From NCBI GenBank assembly GCA_030040295.1, contig JASHTZ010000173.1, positions 1 through 12,944 of the forward strand: a stretch of DNA of 12,944 nucleotides, given 5' to 3'. This DNA comes from Terriglobia bacterium (GTDB taxonomy: Bacteria; Acidobacteriota; Terriglobia; UBA7540). Under the pieces are notes generated by a model, which saw only the letters and a list, made by a program, of their open reading frames with translations, had not been told where the DNA came from and searched no databases. A program made the translations under genes and the position numbers. Of the stretch, positions 1-6,993 are shown piece after piece. How positions within the stretch are numbered: position 1 is the first letter of the stretch; each line of letters starts with the position of its first letter.

Positions 1-285
1 TACCGGCTGGTGCGAATGAATGATCAGAGCTAGAGAGACTTTACCCAAGGTGCAGCCCCTTCCGGCACGTCAGGGCAAATGCGAACTATTTAGGATAGTC
101 TGGAAACCCTCGTGTTGCCAACGGGAAATGTTCTTATTACTCTCCTGACGGATCTTGTAGCACGGGTGCTCGCACCTACGGCGCCAGGCACAATACAATC
201 AAACAAAATTGGAGGGGTCTGAGATCATCCCTTTCGCGGGTGGGGACACCCCCGCTACAACGCGAGATTGCAGTGACTATATCAC
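1..285. other. Left-end region with no recognised gene
   Basis: I see no open frame with protein-like composition on either strand and no tRNA or rRNA. Two small hairpins are visible: GGTGC/GCACC at 165-176, inside a stretch starting GTAGCACGGG, and GGGTG/CACCC at 238-251 inside a GC-rich stretch ending in CCCGCTAC. Both resemble remnants of the kind of inverted repeats found in the other gaps of this window. The region probably holds the tail of an upstream gap plus the ArsR promoter approach. Confidence 0.5.
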
Positions 286-315
286 TTTACATGCAACCAG
301 TTGGTTGCATATAAT
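286..315 (+). promoter_or_regulatory. Sigma70-type promoter of the arsR-SRPBCC operon
   Basis: A -35 box TTTACA (286-291, 5 of 6 to consensus) and a perfect -10 box TATAAT (310-315) are separated by 18 bases. Transcription would be expected to start around 321-324, essentially at the GTG start codon of the repressor gene at 324. No Shine-Dalgarno sequence lies between the -10 and the GTG. The spacer is filled by the operator palindrome, so a bound repressor would exclude RNA polymerase. Box positions are seen directly; promoter function is inferred. Confidence 0.75.
291..310. promoter_or_regulatory. ArsR-family operator palindrome
   Basis: ATGCAACCA (291-299) and TGGTTGCAT (302-310) form perfect 9-base arms around a 2-base centre. 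The dyad begins at the last base of the -35 and ends at the first base of the -10. A GCAACC/GGTTGC-type palindrome next to an ArsR-family gene is the expected form for a winged-helix dimer site, so autorepression by the protein encoded at 324 is the simplest reading. Confidence 0.75.
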
Positions 316-323
316 TCCCGCCT

Positions 324-656
324 GTGGACACCAATGCCGTTTTCAAGGCTTTGGCTCATCGCGAACGGCGCAAGCTTTTGGACCGGCTCTTCGCTGAAAA
401 CGGGCAGAGCCTGAATAAACTCTGCGCGGGCCTTCATATGACGCGGCAGGCGGTGAGCAAACATTTGCGCATCCTGGAACGGGCCAACCTGGTGGCGACC
501 CTCAAGCGCGGACGCGACAAGGAGCACTACCTCAATCCTGTTCCCATTCACGCCATTGGGGAAAGATGGATCAGCAAATACCAGCCCCGGCACCTGGGGG
601 CGCTTCATGACCTGAAGAATCGACTGGAAGGCAAAGGAGAAAAAAGGCATGAGTAA
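324..656 (+). CDS. ArsR-family winged-helix transcriptional repressor
   Basis: This 110-residue protein is probably a cytoplasmic dimeric DNA-binding repressor controlling its own operon. It opens with the typical ArsR motif 'VFKALAHRERRKLLD' (residues 6-20). The helix-turn-helix follows, with recognition helix 'TRQAVSKHLRILERANLV' (40-57), then the wing 'ATLKRGRDKEHYLN' (58-71). The metal-site motif of ArsR/SmtB sensors (ELCVCD) is absent and there is only one cysteine (34), so metal sensing is unlikely. It belongs with the subgroup commonly paired with SRPBCC/AHSA1 genes. The start is GTG at 324; an ATG at 334 is out of frame. No ribosome-binding site precedes the GTG and the -10 box ends 8 bases before it, which suggests leaderless translation. 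Its stop overlaps the next gene by 8 bases. The inducing signal is unknown. Confidence 0.88.
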   Translation: MDTNAVFKALAHRERRKLLDRLFAENGQSLNKLCAGLHMTRQAVSKHLRILERANLVATLKRGRDKEHYLNPVPIHAIGERWISKYQPRHLGALHDLKNRLEGKGEKRHE

Positions 657-1110
657 ATTTCTTTACGTCACATACATCCGTACAACTCCCGAAAAACTTT
701 TCGAAGCGCTCATCAAGCCGGAATTTACCCGCCTCTATTGGAGCGAGACCTGGCAGGAATCGACCTGGGAAAAAGGCGCCTCCTGGAAACTCATGATTCC
801 CGGCGGGCGCGTGGGCGACACGGGGGAAGTTCTGGAAATCGACCGTCCCCGCCGTCTGGTGTTAAGATGGCGAAATGAATTCAAGCCGGAGATGCGCGCG
901 GAAGGTTATTCGCGCTGCACGTTTGAATTGGAGCCCATGGGCGATACGGTGAAGCTCACGGTCATTCACGAGTTGGAAGTGCCCGTCCCCGACTCGAAAT
1001 TCATCGCGGGAGTATCCAACGGCTGGCCCGCCATTCTGGCGAGCCTGAAGAGTCTGCTGGAAACGGGTGATTCCCTCGAGTTCAGCAAGCGCTGGCCCAA
1101 GGGGATGTAG
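649..1110 (+). CDS. SRPBCC / AHSA1-type (Bet v 1 fold) protein
   Basis: The 153-residue protein has features of the AHSA1/START-like group: N-terminal 'YVTYIRTTPEKLFEALIKPEFTRLYW' region (residues 6-31), a central 'GGRVGDTGEVLEIDRPRRLVLRW' beta stretch (52-74), and the closing amphipathic helix 'GWPAILASLKSLLETG' (125-140). This fold makes a hydrophobic cavity that binds small hydrophobic ligands, but no ligand can be read from the sequence. The ATG at 649 lies inside the end of the arsR gene (8-base overlap) and is preceded by AAAGGAGA at 633-640, so the two genes are co-transcribed and probably translationally coupled. Such pairs are common in bacteria; the SRPBCC partner is often proposed to bind or clear the compound that the repressor responds to, but this is not established here. 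Confidence 0.85.
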   Translation: MSKFLYVTYIRTTPEKLFEALIKPEFTRLYWSETWQESTWEKGASWKLMIPGGRVGDTGEVLEIDRPRRLVLRWRNEFKPEMRAEGYSRCTFELEPMGDTVKLTVIHELEVPVPDSKFIAGVSNGWPAILASLKSLLETGDSLEFSKRWPKGM

Positions 1111-1132
1111 ATCCCTGGGGGAGTGAGAGGCA

Positions 1133-1202
1133 CTCACCACAGAGCACAAAAAGAGCCATGGAGAAGTCTTTCTCTTTGAGCCTCTGTGGCCTCTGTTGTG
1201 AG
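1133..1202. repeat. Imperfect inverted repeat (CTCACCACAGAG type)
   Basis: CTCACCACAGAG at the left end pairs with CTCTGTTGTGAG at the right end (11 of 12 matches). Further partial complementarity runs inward, ending around GGAGAAG/CTTTCTC near the centre. It lies just downstream of the SRPBCC stop codon. From memory this resembles a family of interspersed palindromic elements in environmental bacterial genomes. It could act as a transcript end or be a mobile repeat. There is no long T-run, so a classical terminator is not supported. Confidence 0.65.
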
Positions 1203-1326
1203 ATTTCCTTGTTGGCTGAAGCTCGGCCGCGCGGGTATCAAGTCATTTCCTTCGGACAAATCCATAATGCTAAAGTTGATTGAAATTACTTCGTTGCAGC
1301 TTGCAGCGATGTAGGGCGGAGGAGAC

Positions 1327-2469
1327 ATGCTGGATGTTAAAGCGCTGGCAAAGTACTGCAAAGCGGAACTGGGGGGACTGGTGCGGTGCATGCAGCAAGC
1401 CGTGGAAATTGAATCGCCGAGCAACAACCCGGAGGCGATTGACCGCATGGCAAATTTTTTCGGTCGTGAATTTCGCAAGCATGGCGCGAACGTGCGCTTG
1501 CTGCCGAATCGCAGAGCGGGTTCGGCGCTTGTTGCTCAGTTCTGGGGAAGCGCACGCGGCGCGAAGCCCATTCTGGTGCTTGGCCACCTGGACACAGTAT
1601 GGGAAATCGGCACGCTCAAAACGATGCCGTTTGAAGTTCGCAGGGGCCGTGCCTATGGGCCGGGAATTTTCGATATGAAGTCCGGAATCGTGTGCGGGCT
1701 CTGGGCCGCGCGGGCGCTTGCAGCCTTAGGAATTCCTCCTCCCGGCCCAGTGCGGTTTTTCCTGAACCCGGATGAAGAGGTCTCGAGTTTGGCATTTCGT
1801 AAAGAGCTGCTGGCGGAGGCCCGAGGCGCGCGCGCGGTCCTGGTGCTCGAGCCCTCCGCGGCCGGTGGAGCGCTCAAGACGGCGCGCAAAGGCGTGGGCG
1901 AATTTCATGTCACGGTTCGTGGCCGCTCGGCGCACGCTGGAATTGATCCCGAGTCGGGCGTGAACGCAATTTCTGAAATGGCCCGCCAGATTCTGCGCAT
2001 CGAGAAACTGGCCCGCCCGAAGCGCGGGCTGACGGTGAGCGTGAATGTCATTCAAGGCGGCACGCGGGTGAATGTTATCCCCGAGATTGCTGCCGCGCGC
2101 GTAGACGTGCGCGTGCCCGCCGCTGCTGACCGCGCAAGGATCGAGAGGCAGATGCGCGCATTGCGGCCAATCCTTCGCGGGGCAAGGCTGGAAATCACTG
2201 GTGGGGTCAACCGTCCGCCCCTTGAAAGGAAAATGGCCGGTGCGCTTTTCCGCAAAGCCCGCGAGCTGGCTGGCATGATGTGCCAGGAACTGAAGGAGGC
2301 TTCGACGGGTGGGGGGTCGGACGGCAACTTCAGCGCGGCGCTTGGAATTCCTACACTCGACGGCCTGGGCGGAATCGGCGATGGAGCTCACGCACGCCAC
2401 GAACACGTGGTACTGCGTGAGTTGCCCAAGCGTGTTGCGCTGATTGCCGCATTGATGGCGACAGCATAA
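1327..2469 (+). CDS. M20-family metallopeptidase (glutamate carboxypeptidase-like)
   Basis: The 380-residue protein fits the M20 di-zinc carboxypeptidase family, nearest in style to carboxypeptidase G2, which removes C-terminal glutamate from peptides or folates. Visible ligand motifs are 'GHLDTV' (H87, D89), 'YGPGIFDMKSG' with bridging D116, 'NPDEE' (catalytic E150 and ligand E151), 'LEPS' (E175) and 'GDGAHARHEH' near the C-terminus (H355 the likely last ligand). 'RGRSAHAG' (198-204) marks the dimerisation lid domain. It has no signal peptide, so it is probably cytoplasmic, unlike the exported Pseudomonas enzyme. The ATG at 1327 has a strong GGAGGAGA ribosome-binding site at 1318-1325. It stands alone, converging on the next gene. 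The substrate cannot be told from sequence; amidohydrolase activity on other N-acyl amino acids is possible. Confidence 0.85.
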   Translation: MLDVKALAKYCKAELGGLVRCMQQAVEIESPSNNPEAIDRMANFFGREFRKHGANVRLLPNRRAGSALVAQFWGSARGAKPILVLGHLDTVWEIGTLKTMPFEVRRGRAYGPGIFDMKSGIVCGLWAARALAALGIPPPGPVRFFLNPDEEVSSLAFRKELLAEARGARAVLVLEPSAAGGALKTARKGVGEFHVTVRGRSAHAGIDPESGVNAISEMARQILRIEKLARPKRGLTVSVNVIQGGTRVNVIPEIAAARVDVRVPAAADRARIERQMRALRPILRGARLEITGGVNRPPLERKMAGALFRKARELAGMMCQELKEASTGGGSDGNFSAALGIPTLDGLGGIGDGAHARHEHVVLRELPKRVALIAALMATA

Positions 2470-2479
2470 TGGAAGGAAA

Positions 2480-2532
2480 TCAGGAGACAGGATCGAAGCG
2501 ATTGCTAATGACTTCTGAATGATGTCCCCTGA
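2480..2532. repeat. Inverted repeat between convergent genes
   Basis: TCAGGAGAC (2480-2488) pairs with GTCCCCTGA (2524-2532) with one mismatch, separated by 35 bases. It fills the gap between two convergent genes (stops at 2469 and 2542). It may help end transcription from either side or be a worn interspersed repeat. The loop is long and no T-run follows, so terminator function is uncertain. Confidence 0.3.
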
Positions 2533-2541
2533 CCGCTTCTA

Positions 2542-4017
2542 CTATTGCCCATATTTTTTCGCGAGATAATTTCCCACATCCTGTTCCAAGCCGGGATAAT
2601 CGGACCGGATTTCATCATGGAGGACAGTTCCCATGTCCTCCGATGACATCAATTGCAGCAGCTTAAGGATTTCCCCCATGCCGACGTCGTCGCGCAGATA
2701 TTCCAGCGCGGCCAGCGACTTAGCATAAACCAGGGGCACTTGGTCCGCGGGCAGGTTCACGAACGGTCCCTCAAGCGAGGAGTAGAGGGGAAGACTACCC
2801 GCGGCAATTTCACGGCCCAATCGGCTTCCCAGCGTCGCAGTGCTGGCGCCCTCTTCAAGCTGGGCAAGGCCCTCGTTGAACCACACTGGGCACCTGCCCA
2901 GCGTAATCAGGCGGACAAAGGAATGCGTCAGCTCGTGTCGCAGAATTTGCGCCAGCTTCGGAGTCATCTGGGTCAGGCCGGAAACGGGAATGCGGATTTT
3001 TCCGTCATTCAGAGCGCCAACCCAGGTAGGCATCCGAGTGATGTCGCGAAAGGCTTGATTGGGATAGAGGATCACGACAATGGGGTCGGAGGGCGTATAG
3101 TTCAGGTCCAGCACCAGGTCCTGGAAAGACCCTTCAAGGCTGTTCAGGATTTCTGTGCCCAGCCGGTCATTATGCTGGCCATCGTAGCGTAGCAGGAAAT
3201 GCTCGCTGCGAATCTCCGAATAAGAACCGGAAACATCACGCTCGCGCTGGGCTTTTGCCACTGCATCACGCAATTGCGGATTGTCCGCAATGGCCAGAGC
3301 CTTGTTCCATTGCGCAATGGCCTGGTCAAGGTCTTCCATGCCATAGTAGGCCGAGCCCAGCAGCAGGCGGAAATCAGGCGCCCTGGGAAAGCGATCCGCC
3401 TCCGGTAGCAAAAATTCAACCGCTTCGGAGTAATGCTCCTGTTTCCAAAGCAGGTAACCGAGCGCTAGATCCAGAGCCTGGTCGTGGGGCAGATACTTCA
3501 GTGCCTCACGGTATGCGGCAATTGCGGCCTCCGGCTGCCCCTTGCTGATCAGAAAAACCGCCGCGCCCTGAAGGCCCTGCTTGAGTTTGTGAAGATTATC
3601 AGGAGTGGGATGGGTTGAGGCATCATCCGTCAGGCGCGCGAGATAGGCCTCATCGACGGCATCATTGTGGATGACGGGCGAAGCTGCGTCCAATGTCGAA
3701 TCCACGGGGGGCGTGAGGGGCAGGGGAATATCGCGATTGAGCCGGGGAGTTGCCGGCGTGGCGGCGGGAGCATCTGATTTCACTACATGGTCGACACTGG
3801 ACTTGGAAACCGCGAATTCACCGCCGCCGGATTCAAGAAAAATTTGCTTTTCGTCTTCTTTGATAACCTGGGCATGGATCTTATTTCCATTTTTTAGATA
3901 AATGACATCGGCAGCTATCAGAGAAGGGAACAAAAGAACGCCGAACCACATACTGAGCTTCCATACAGCAAATCTGCGGCGGGCGAAGCGTCTTCGAATT
4001 GCGCGATTTTCAGCCAT
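2542..4017 (-). CDS. Exported TPR protein with peptidase-MA (gluzincin) domain
   Basis: An unnamed exported protein of about 491 residues. The ORF opens further upstream at 4038 (498 residues); numbers below use that frame. The ATG at 4017 is chosen, though neither start has a clear ribosome-binding site. An arginine-rich segment (15-22) and a hydrophobic run (30-43) form a signal peptide, probably cut after 'LIAA'. 'DVIYLKNGNKIHAQ' (44-57) begins a small beta domain, followed by a Pro/Ala-rich linker. Residues 150-265 form TPR-like helices ('AAIAAYREALKYLP', 'LLLGSAYYGMEDLDQAIAQWNKAL'). The C-terminal half carries the zinc motif HELTH (368-372) and 'NEGLA' (E389), the expected third ligand, as in peptidase-MA proteins. 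It probably acts in the periplasm or cell envelope. The substrate is unknown. It diverges from the M1-like peptidase gene across 96 bases, and the two may share regulation. Confidence 0.8.
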   Translation of the reverse strand: MAENRAIRRRFARRRFAVWKLSMWFGVLLFPSLIAADVIYLKNGNKIHAQVIKEDEKQIFLESGGGEFAVSKSSVDHVVKSDAPAATPATPRLNRDIPLPLTPPVDSTLDAASPVIHNDAVDEAYLARLTDDASTHPTPDNLHKLKQGLQGAAVFLISKGQPEAAIAAYREALKYLPHDQALDLALGYLLWKQEHYSEAVEFLLPEADRFPRAPDFRLLLGSAYYGMEDLDQAIAQWNKALAIADNPQLRDAVAKAQRERDVSGSYSEIRSEHFLLRYDGQHNDRLGTEILNSLEGSFQDLVLDLNYTPSDPIVVILYPNQAFRDITRMPTWVGALNDGKIRIPVSGLTQMTPKLAQILRHELTHSFVRLITLGRCPVWFNEGLAQLEEGASTATLGSRLGREIAAGSLPLYSSLEGPFVNLPADQVPLVYAKSLAALEYLRDDVGMGEILKLLQLMSSEDMGTVLHDEIRSDYPGLEQDVGNYLAKKYGQ

Positions 4018-4057
4018 TCTGCTGGCATCATACAACACCGCCGCGAGCGCCGTCGAG

Positions 4058-4086
4058 TTGAGGGCGAGTTGGTTCAGAGTTACATT
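4058..4086 (+). promoter_or_regulatory. Possible weak promoter for the M1-like peptidase gene
   Basis: TTGAGG (4058-4063) and TACATT (4081-4086) are each 4 of 6 to the sigma70 boxes and are spaced 17 bases apart. They lie in the 96-base gap between the divergent protease genes. Matches this weak occur by chance, so this is only a candidate. Confidence 0.3.
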
Positions 4087-4113
4087 AGGGCGGGGACGGG
4101 TAAAGGGAAAGAC

Positions 4114-6594
4114 ATGGCATCCAAGAATATTTTGGCCGGGCGGGCTCGCCGGGTGGCTCGCACTCTCGCGTTAATTGCGTGGGCGTTGCTTGCCGGCGCG
4201 ACTACTCCAAGGTTGAGCCAGGGTCAACAATCTCCCGATCCACTCGAAGTGCTCAAGCAGTTGAATGCCACCACCTTTGATGCGTCGCAAATCCTTGTAA
4301 TCCGCAATGCCCATTTGACCCGCTCGCGAATGAGCCTGTATCTGAACCGTGGTTTCATTGCCTTCCTCAAGCCGGTGATGGGCCAAATCACCGGGGCGGT
4401 GTTCTGGGGAGAGGGTGAAGTCCTGATGATTCCACCCAACCGCGCCGAGAAGCGGAACCTTGCGCAGTTCACGCACGCCCCGATTCTGGAAGAGGAGATC
4501 GATTCCGCATACCTTCGTTTTACAGACCAGACCGCGCGGGAATTGCAAGCGGCCTCCCACAAGCCCGACCCCGACGATGTCGAACAACCCGACCCCTTCG
4601 CCGGCCAATGGCTGGCGGTGACGGAGCCGCCGAATTTGCAGACTTCCGTGCGAATCTTGAAGGACCTGATCGGTGACCGCAGCCGGCCGTATTTTTTCGC
4701 CCGCGTAAAGGGGGAAAGCCTCGGGGTGTTCGACATTGTGGACGATGAACGGCAGACGGAACCTTTTTCGATCAACGCGACGCGCAAGGTGGGTTCACGG
4801 GTCTTCGACGATGTTTGGTGTTCGTTCCCGACGGAAGATTCGCAGGAAGGCGCGCCCTCACCGTCGCCGAATGGGCCAACGGCGCTGGCATATACACTCG
4901 ACGTCCGCATTCGGCCCGATCACAGTCTGGAAGGCACAGCGGAGATTCAACTCGAGTCGCGATCGGCGGAGGACCGCGTTATCACCTTTGCTCTCTCTCG
5001 CTGGCTCGATGTGACCGATGTCGAGGACGAAAACGGGGTGTCCATTCCGGTGATTGGCGGTGAACCGCCCTCCGGAACTCGGGGCGAGCCCCGCGCTTAC
5101 GATCACGTTGATGTGGTCCTTCCTCATCCCTACCCTTCTGGCCGGCGGTTTCGCCTGGTCTGGCACTATCACGGCGACGTTATCGTTGACGAAGGAAACG
5201 GGGTGCTCTACGTTGGTGCGCGGGGAAGCTGGTATCCGCACATCAACTTCGGCCTTCCCGGTCAGTACAGCCTCACCTTTCATTATCCGCGGAAGCTGGT
5301 GCTGGTGGCCACCGGCGATCGCCTCGAGGAAAAGAGCTCCGAAGAATGGGCGGAAAGCCGGTGGAGATCCGACGGCATCTTCCGCGTCTCCGGCTTCAAT
5401 CTGGGGCCTTACACTTCGGTGGAGCGGCACGCGGGTAAGACCGATGTGGTGGTCTACGCCACGCGGGAGACGGAAAGCTCGCTGACCAAGCGCCCGGAAC
5501 CTGTGGAATCGGCGCCAGTGATTAATCAAGGAGGGCGATTGAAGGTGGTCCCTCCGTCGACTTCGAATCCTCCGCCCCCTGCCCCATCGGAGTCGCTGGG
5601 ACGCGTCGCGGACATCGCTGCGCACGCCGTGCAGTATTATTCCAGCCTGTTCGGACCCTACCCCTATCCGCGCCTTACCATTTCGCAAGCTCCAGGGGAC
5701 TTTGGCCAAGGGTGGCCGGAGCTCGTGTATCTGCCCACGCTGTCATTTCTGCCCATGAGCGAACGCTGGGAGTTGGGTGTAACGAAGGGTGGTGTGGACC
5801 CGTTGGGGCCGCTCGTAATCGCTCATGAAATTGCTCACCAGTGGTGGGGAAATCTGCTGGGCTGGCGCACTTACCACGACCAGTGGCTTTCCGAAGGGCT
5901 CGCGAGTTATGCCGCAGCGTTATTCATGGCGCAGGGCAGCGACGGCCAACGCCACTTTGACAATATCATGCATCTTTACAAGCAGGACCTGCTTGCCAAA
6001 ACCAGCGAAGGCGCATCGGTAGAATCGGGAGGCCCCATCTGGCTTGGATATCGACTCTCCAGCTCGCTGGATCCGGAGGGATACACGAACATCATCTACA
6101 AGAAGTCCTGCTGGGTTCTTCACATGCTGCGGCAATTGATGACTGACCCCGGGTCCGGTTCGGACGATCGCTTCTTTCACATGCTGCGCGACTTCATCAG
6201 TCATTACGAAGGCCAGACCGTCTCTACTGACGATTTCATTCAACTCGCTGAAAAGTACATGACTCCGCAGAGCGACCTGGACCACAACCACCGGCTGGCC
6301 TGGTTCTTCAACGAGTGGGTCTATGACACGGGAATCCCCGTCTACAACCTTAAGAGCGACGTTCGGACCCTGGCAAACGGCAGGTACCTCGTGCAAGGGA
6401 ACATTGAGCAGAGCGGTGTTCCGGAGGAATTTGAGATGCCGGTGCGTGTAATGGCGGTTGATCCCGGGGAGAAGCGCGTCACGCTGGGGCAGGTGGTGGT
6501 CAGTTCCGATAGAGGCAGTTTCAAATTCACGGCGCCACGCAAACCCCTGCGCGTAATGATTGATGAAGAGAGTTTGCTCGCCGTGGTGCACTAA
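4114..6594 (+). CDS. Exported M1-like (gluzincin) metallopeptidase with long N-terminal extension
   Basis: The 826-residue protein starts at ATG 4114 (AAAGGGAAA just upstream); an in-frame TTG at 4069 would only lengthen the signal region. 'RRVARTLALIAWALLAGATTP' reads as a signal peptide. Residues about 45-255 match no domain I recognise. An M1-like N-terminal beta domain follows ('YTLDVRIRPDHSLEGTAEIQLE'), then the catalytic domain with HEIAHQWWG (H571, E572, H575) and 'LSEG' (E594), exactly the HExxH-X18-E spacing of M1 enzymes. Y662 in 'IIYKKSCWVLHMLR' fits the catalytic tyrosine. At the GAMEN position the sequence is 'GDFGQGWPELVYL' (528-540), so the glutamate that holds the substrate N-terminus appears replaced. 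Aminopeptidase activity is therefore doubtful. The large helical C-terminal domain of classic M1 enzymes is missing; only a short beta tail remains. It is probably periplasmic. Confidence 0.82.
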   Translation: MASKNILAGRARRVARTLALIAWALLAGATTPRLSQGQQSPDPLEVLKQLNATTFDASQILVIRNAHLTRSRMSLYLNRGFIAFLKPVMGQITGAVFWGEGEVLMIPPNRAEKRNLAQFTHAPILEEEIDSAYLRFTDQTARELQAASHKPDPDDVEQPDPFAGQWLAVTEPPNLQTSVRILKDLIGDRSRPYFFARVKGESLGVFDIVDDERQTEPFSINATRKVGSRVFDDVWCSFPTEDSQEGAPSPSPNGPTALAYTLDVRIRPDHSLEGTAEIQLESRSAEDRVITFALSRWLDVTDVEDENGVSIPVIGGEPPSGTRGEPRAYDHVDVVLPHPYPSGRRFRLVWHYHGDVIVDEGNGVLYVGARGSWYPHINFGLPGQYSLTFHYPRKLVLVATGDRLEEKSSEEWAESRWRSDGIFRVSGFNLGPYTSVERHAGKTDVVVYATRETESSLTKRPEPVESAPVINQGGRLKVVPPSTSNPPPPAPSESLGRVADIAAHAVQYYSSLFGPYPYPRLTISQAPGDFGQGWPELVYLPTLSFLPMSERWELGVTKGGVDPLGPLVIAHEIAHQWWGNLLGWRTYHDQWLSEGLASYAAALFMAQGSDGQRHFDNIMHLYKQDLLAKTSEGASVESGGPIWLGYRLSSSLDPEGYTNIIYKKSCWVLHMLRQLMTDPGSGSDDRFFHMLRDFISHYEGQTVSTDDFIQLAEKYMTPQSDLDHNHRLAWFFNEWVYDTGIPVYNLKSDVRTLANGRYLVQGNIEQSGVPEEFEMPVRVMAVDPGEKRVTLGQVVVSSDRGSFKFTAPRKPLRVMIDEESLLAVVH

Positions 6595-6648
6595 GGGAGA
6601 CGAAGACAGGTCAGCGGAAGCGCCCGCCCGGCGCGGCTCGGGACCGCA

Positions 6649-6993
6649 CTATCCCGGCGGCCATTGAAACGCTCGCCCACCCAGCACGTGAATGTGCAAA
6701 TGGAACACCGATTGCCCGGCTCCGGCGCCGTTATTGATCACGGTGCGATAGCCTTTGGGCTCCAACCCTTGTTCACGCGCCAATCGCGCCGCCAACAGGT
6801 GGAGATGGCCGAGCAGCGCCTCGTCTTCGGCGCGGCCGTCCGCCAGCGAGGTGATGTGCTTGCGCGGCATCACCAGCAGATGCACTGGCGCTTGCGGGTG
6901 GATGTCCTGAATCGCCACGGCGCGTTCATCCTCGTGAACGATTTGAGCGGGAATTTTTCGATCGATGATCCGGCAAAAGAGGCAATCCATCAT
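6649..6993 (-). CDS. HIT-family (HINT-like) nucleotide hydrolase
   Basis: The 114-residue protein has the full HINT layout: 'CLFCRIIDRKIPAQIVHEDE' (4-23), 'HPQAPVHLLVMPRKH' (32-46) and the histidine triad 'SVFHLHIHVLGG' (H98, H100, H102). H100 is the expected nucleophile. HINT proteins are cytoplasmic dimers that hydrolyse purine phosphoramidates and similar adenylates. The C4-x2-C7 pair is the zinc-site cysteine pair found in part of the family. The length is normal. The start ATG at 6993 shares one base with the TGA of the upstream rlpA gene (TGATG), so translation is coupled; a second ATG at 6990 is equally possible. It is the last gene of the operon and ends facing the M1-like peptidase gene 54 bases away. 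Confidence 0.92.
   Translation of the reverse strand: MMDCLFCRIIDRKIPAQIVHEDERAVAIQDIHPQAPVHLLVMPRKHITSLADGRAEDEALLGHLHLLAARLAREQGLEPKGYRTVINNGAGAGQSVFHLHIHVLGGRAFQWPPG

Noticed and set aside
273..285. Second dyad GTGA...TCAC just upstream of the arsR promoter, possibly an activator site
   Set aside because: Arms are only 4 bases with 5 bases between them, which is common by chance and shorter than typical activator sites.
1726..2406. Open frame of 226 codons on the minus strand
   Set aside because: Shadow of the M20 peptidase gene, which carries all expected zinc ligands in the sense frame.
4858..5709. Long open frame (283 codons) on the minus strand
   Set aside because: It lies wholly inside the M1-like peptidase gene in antisense, has no recognisable domain, and its composition (Arg, His, Gly, Val) is that of a mirror frame in GC-rich coding DNA.
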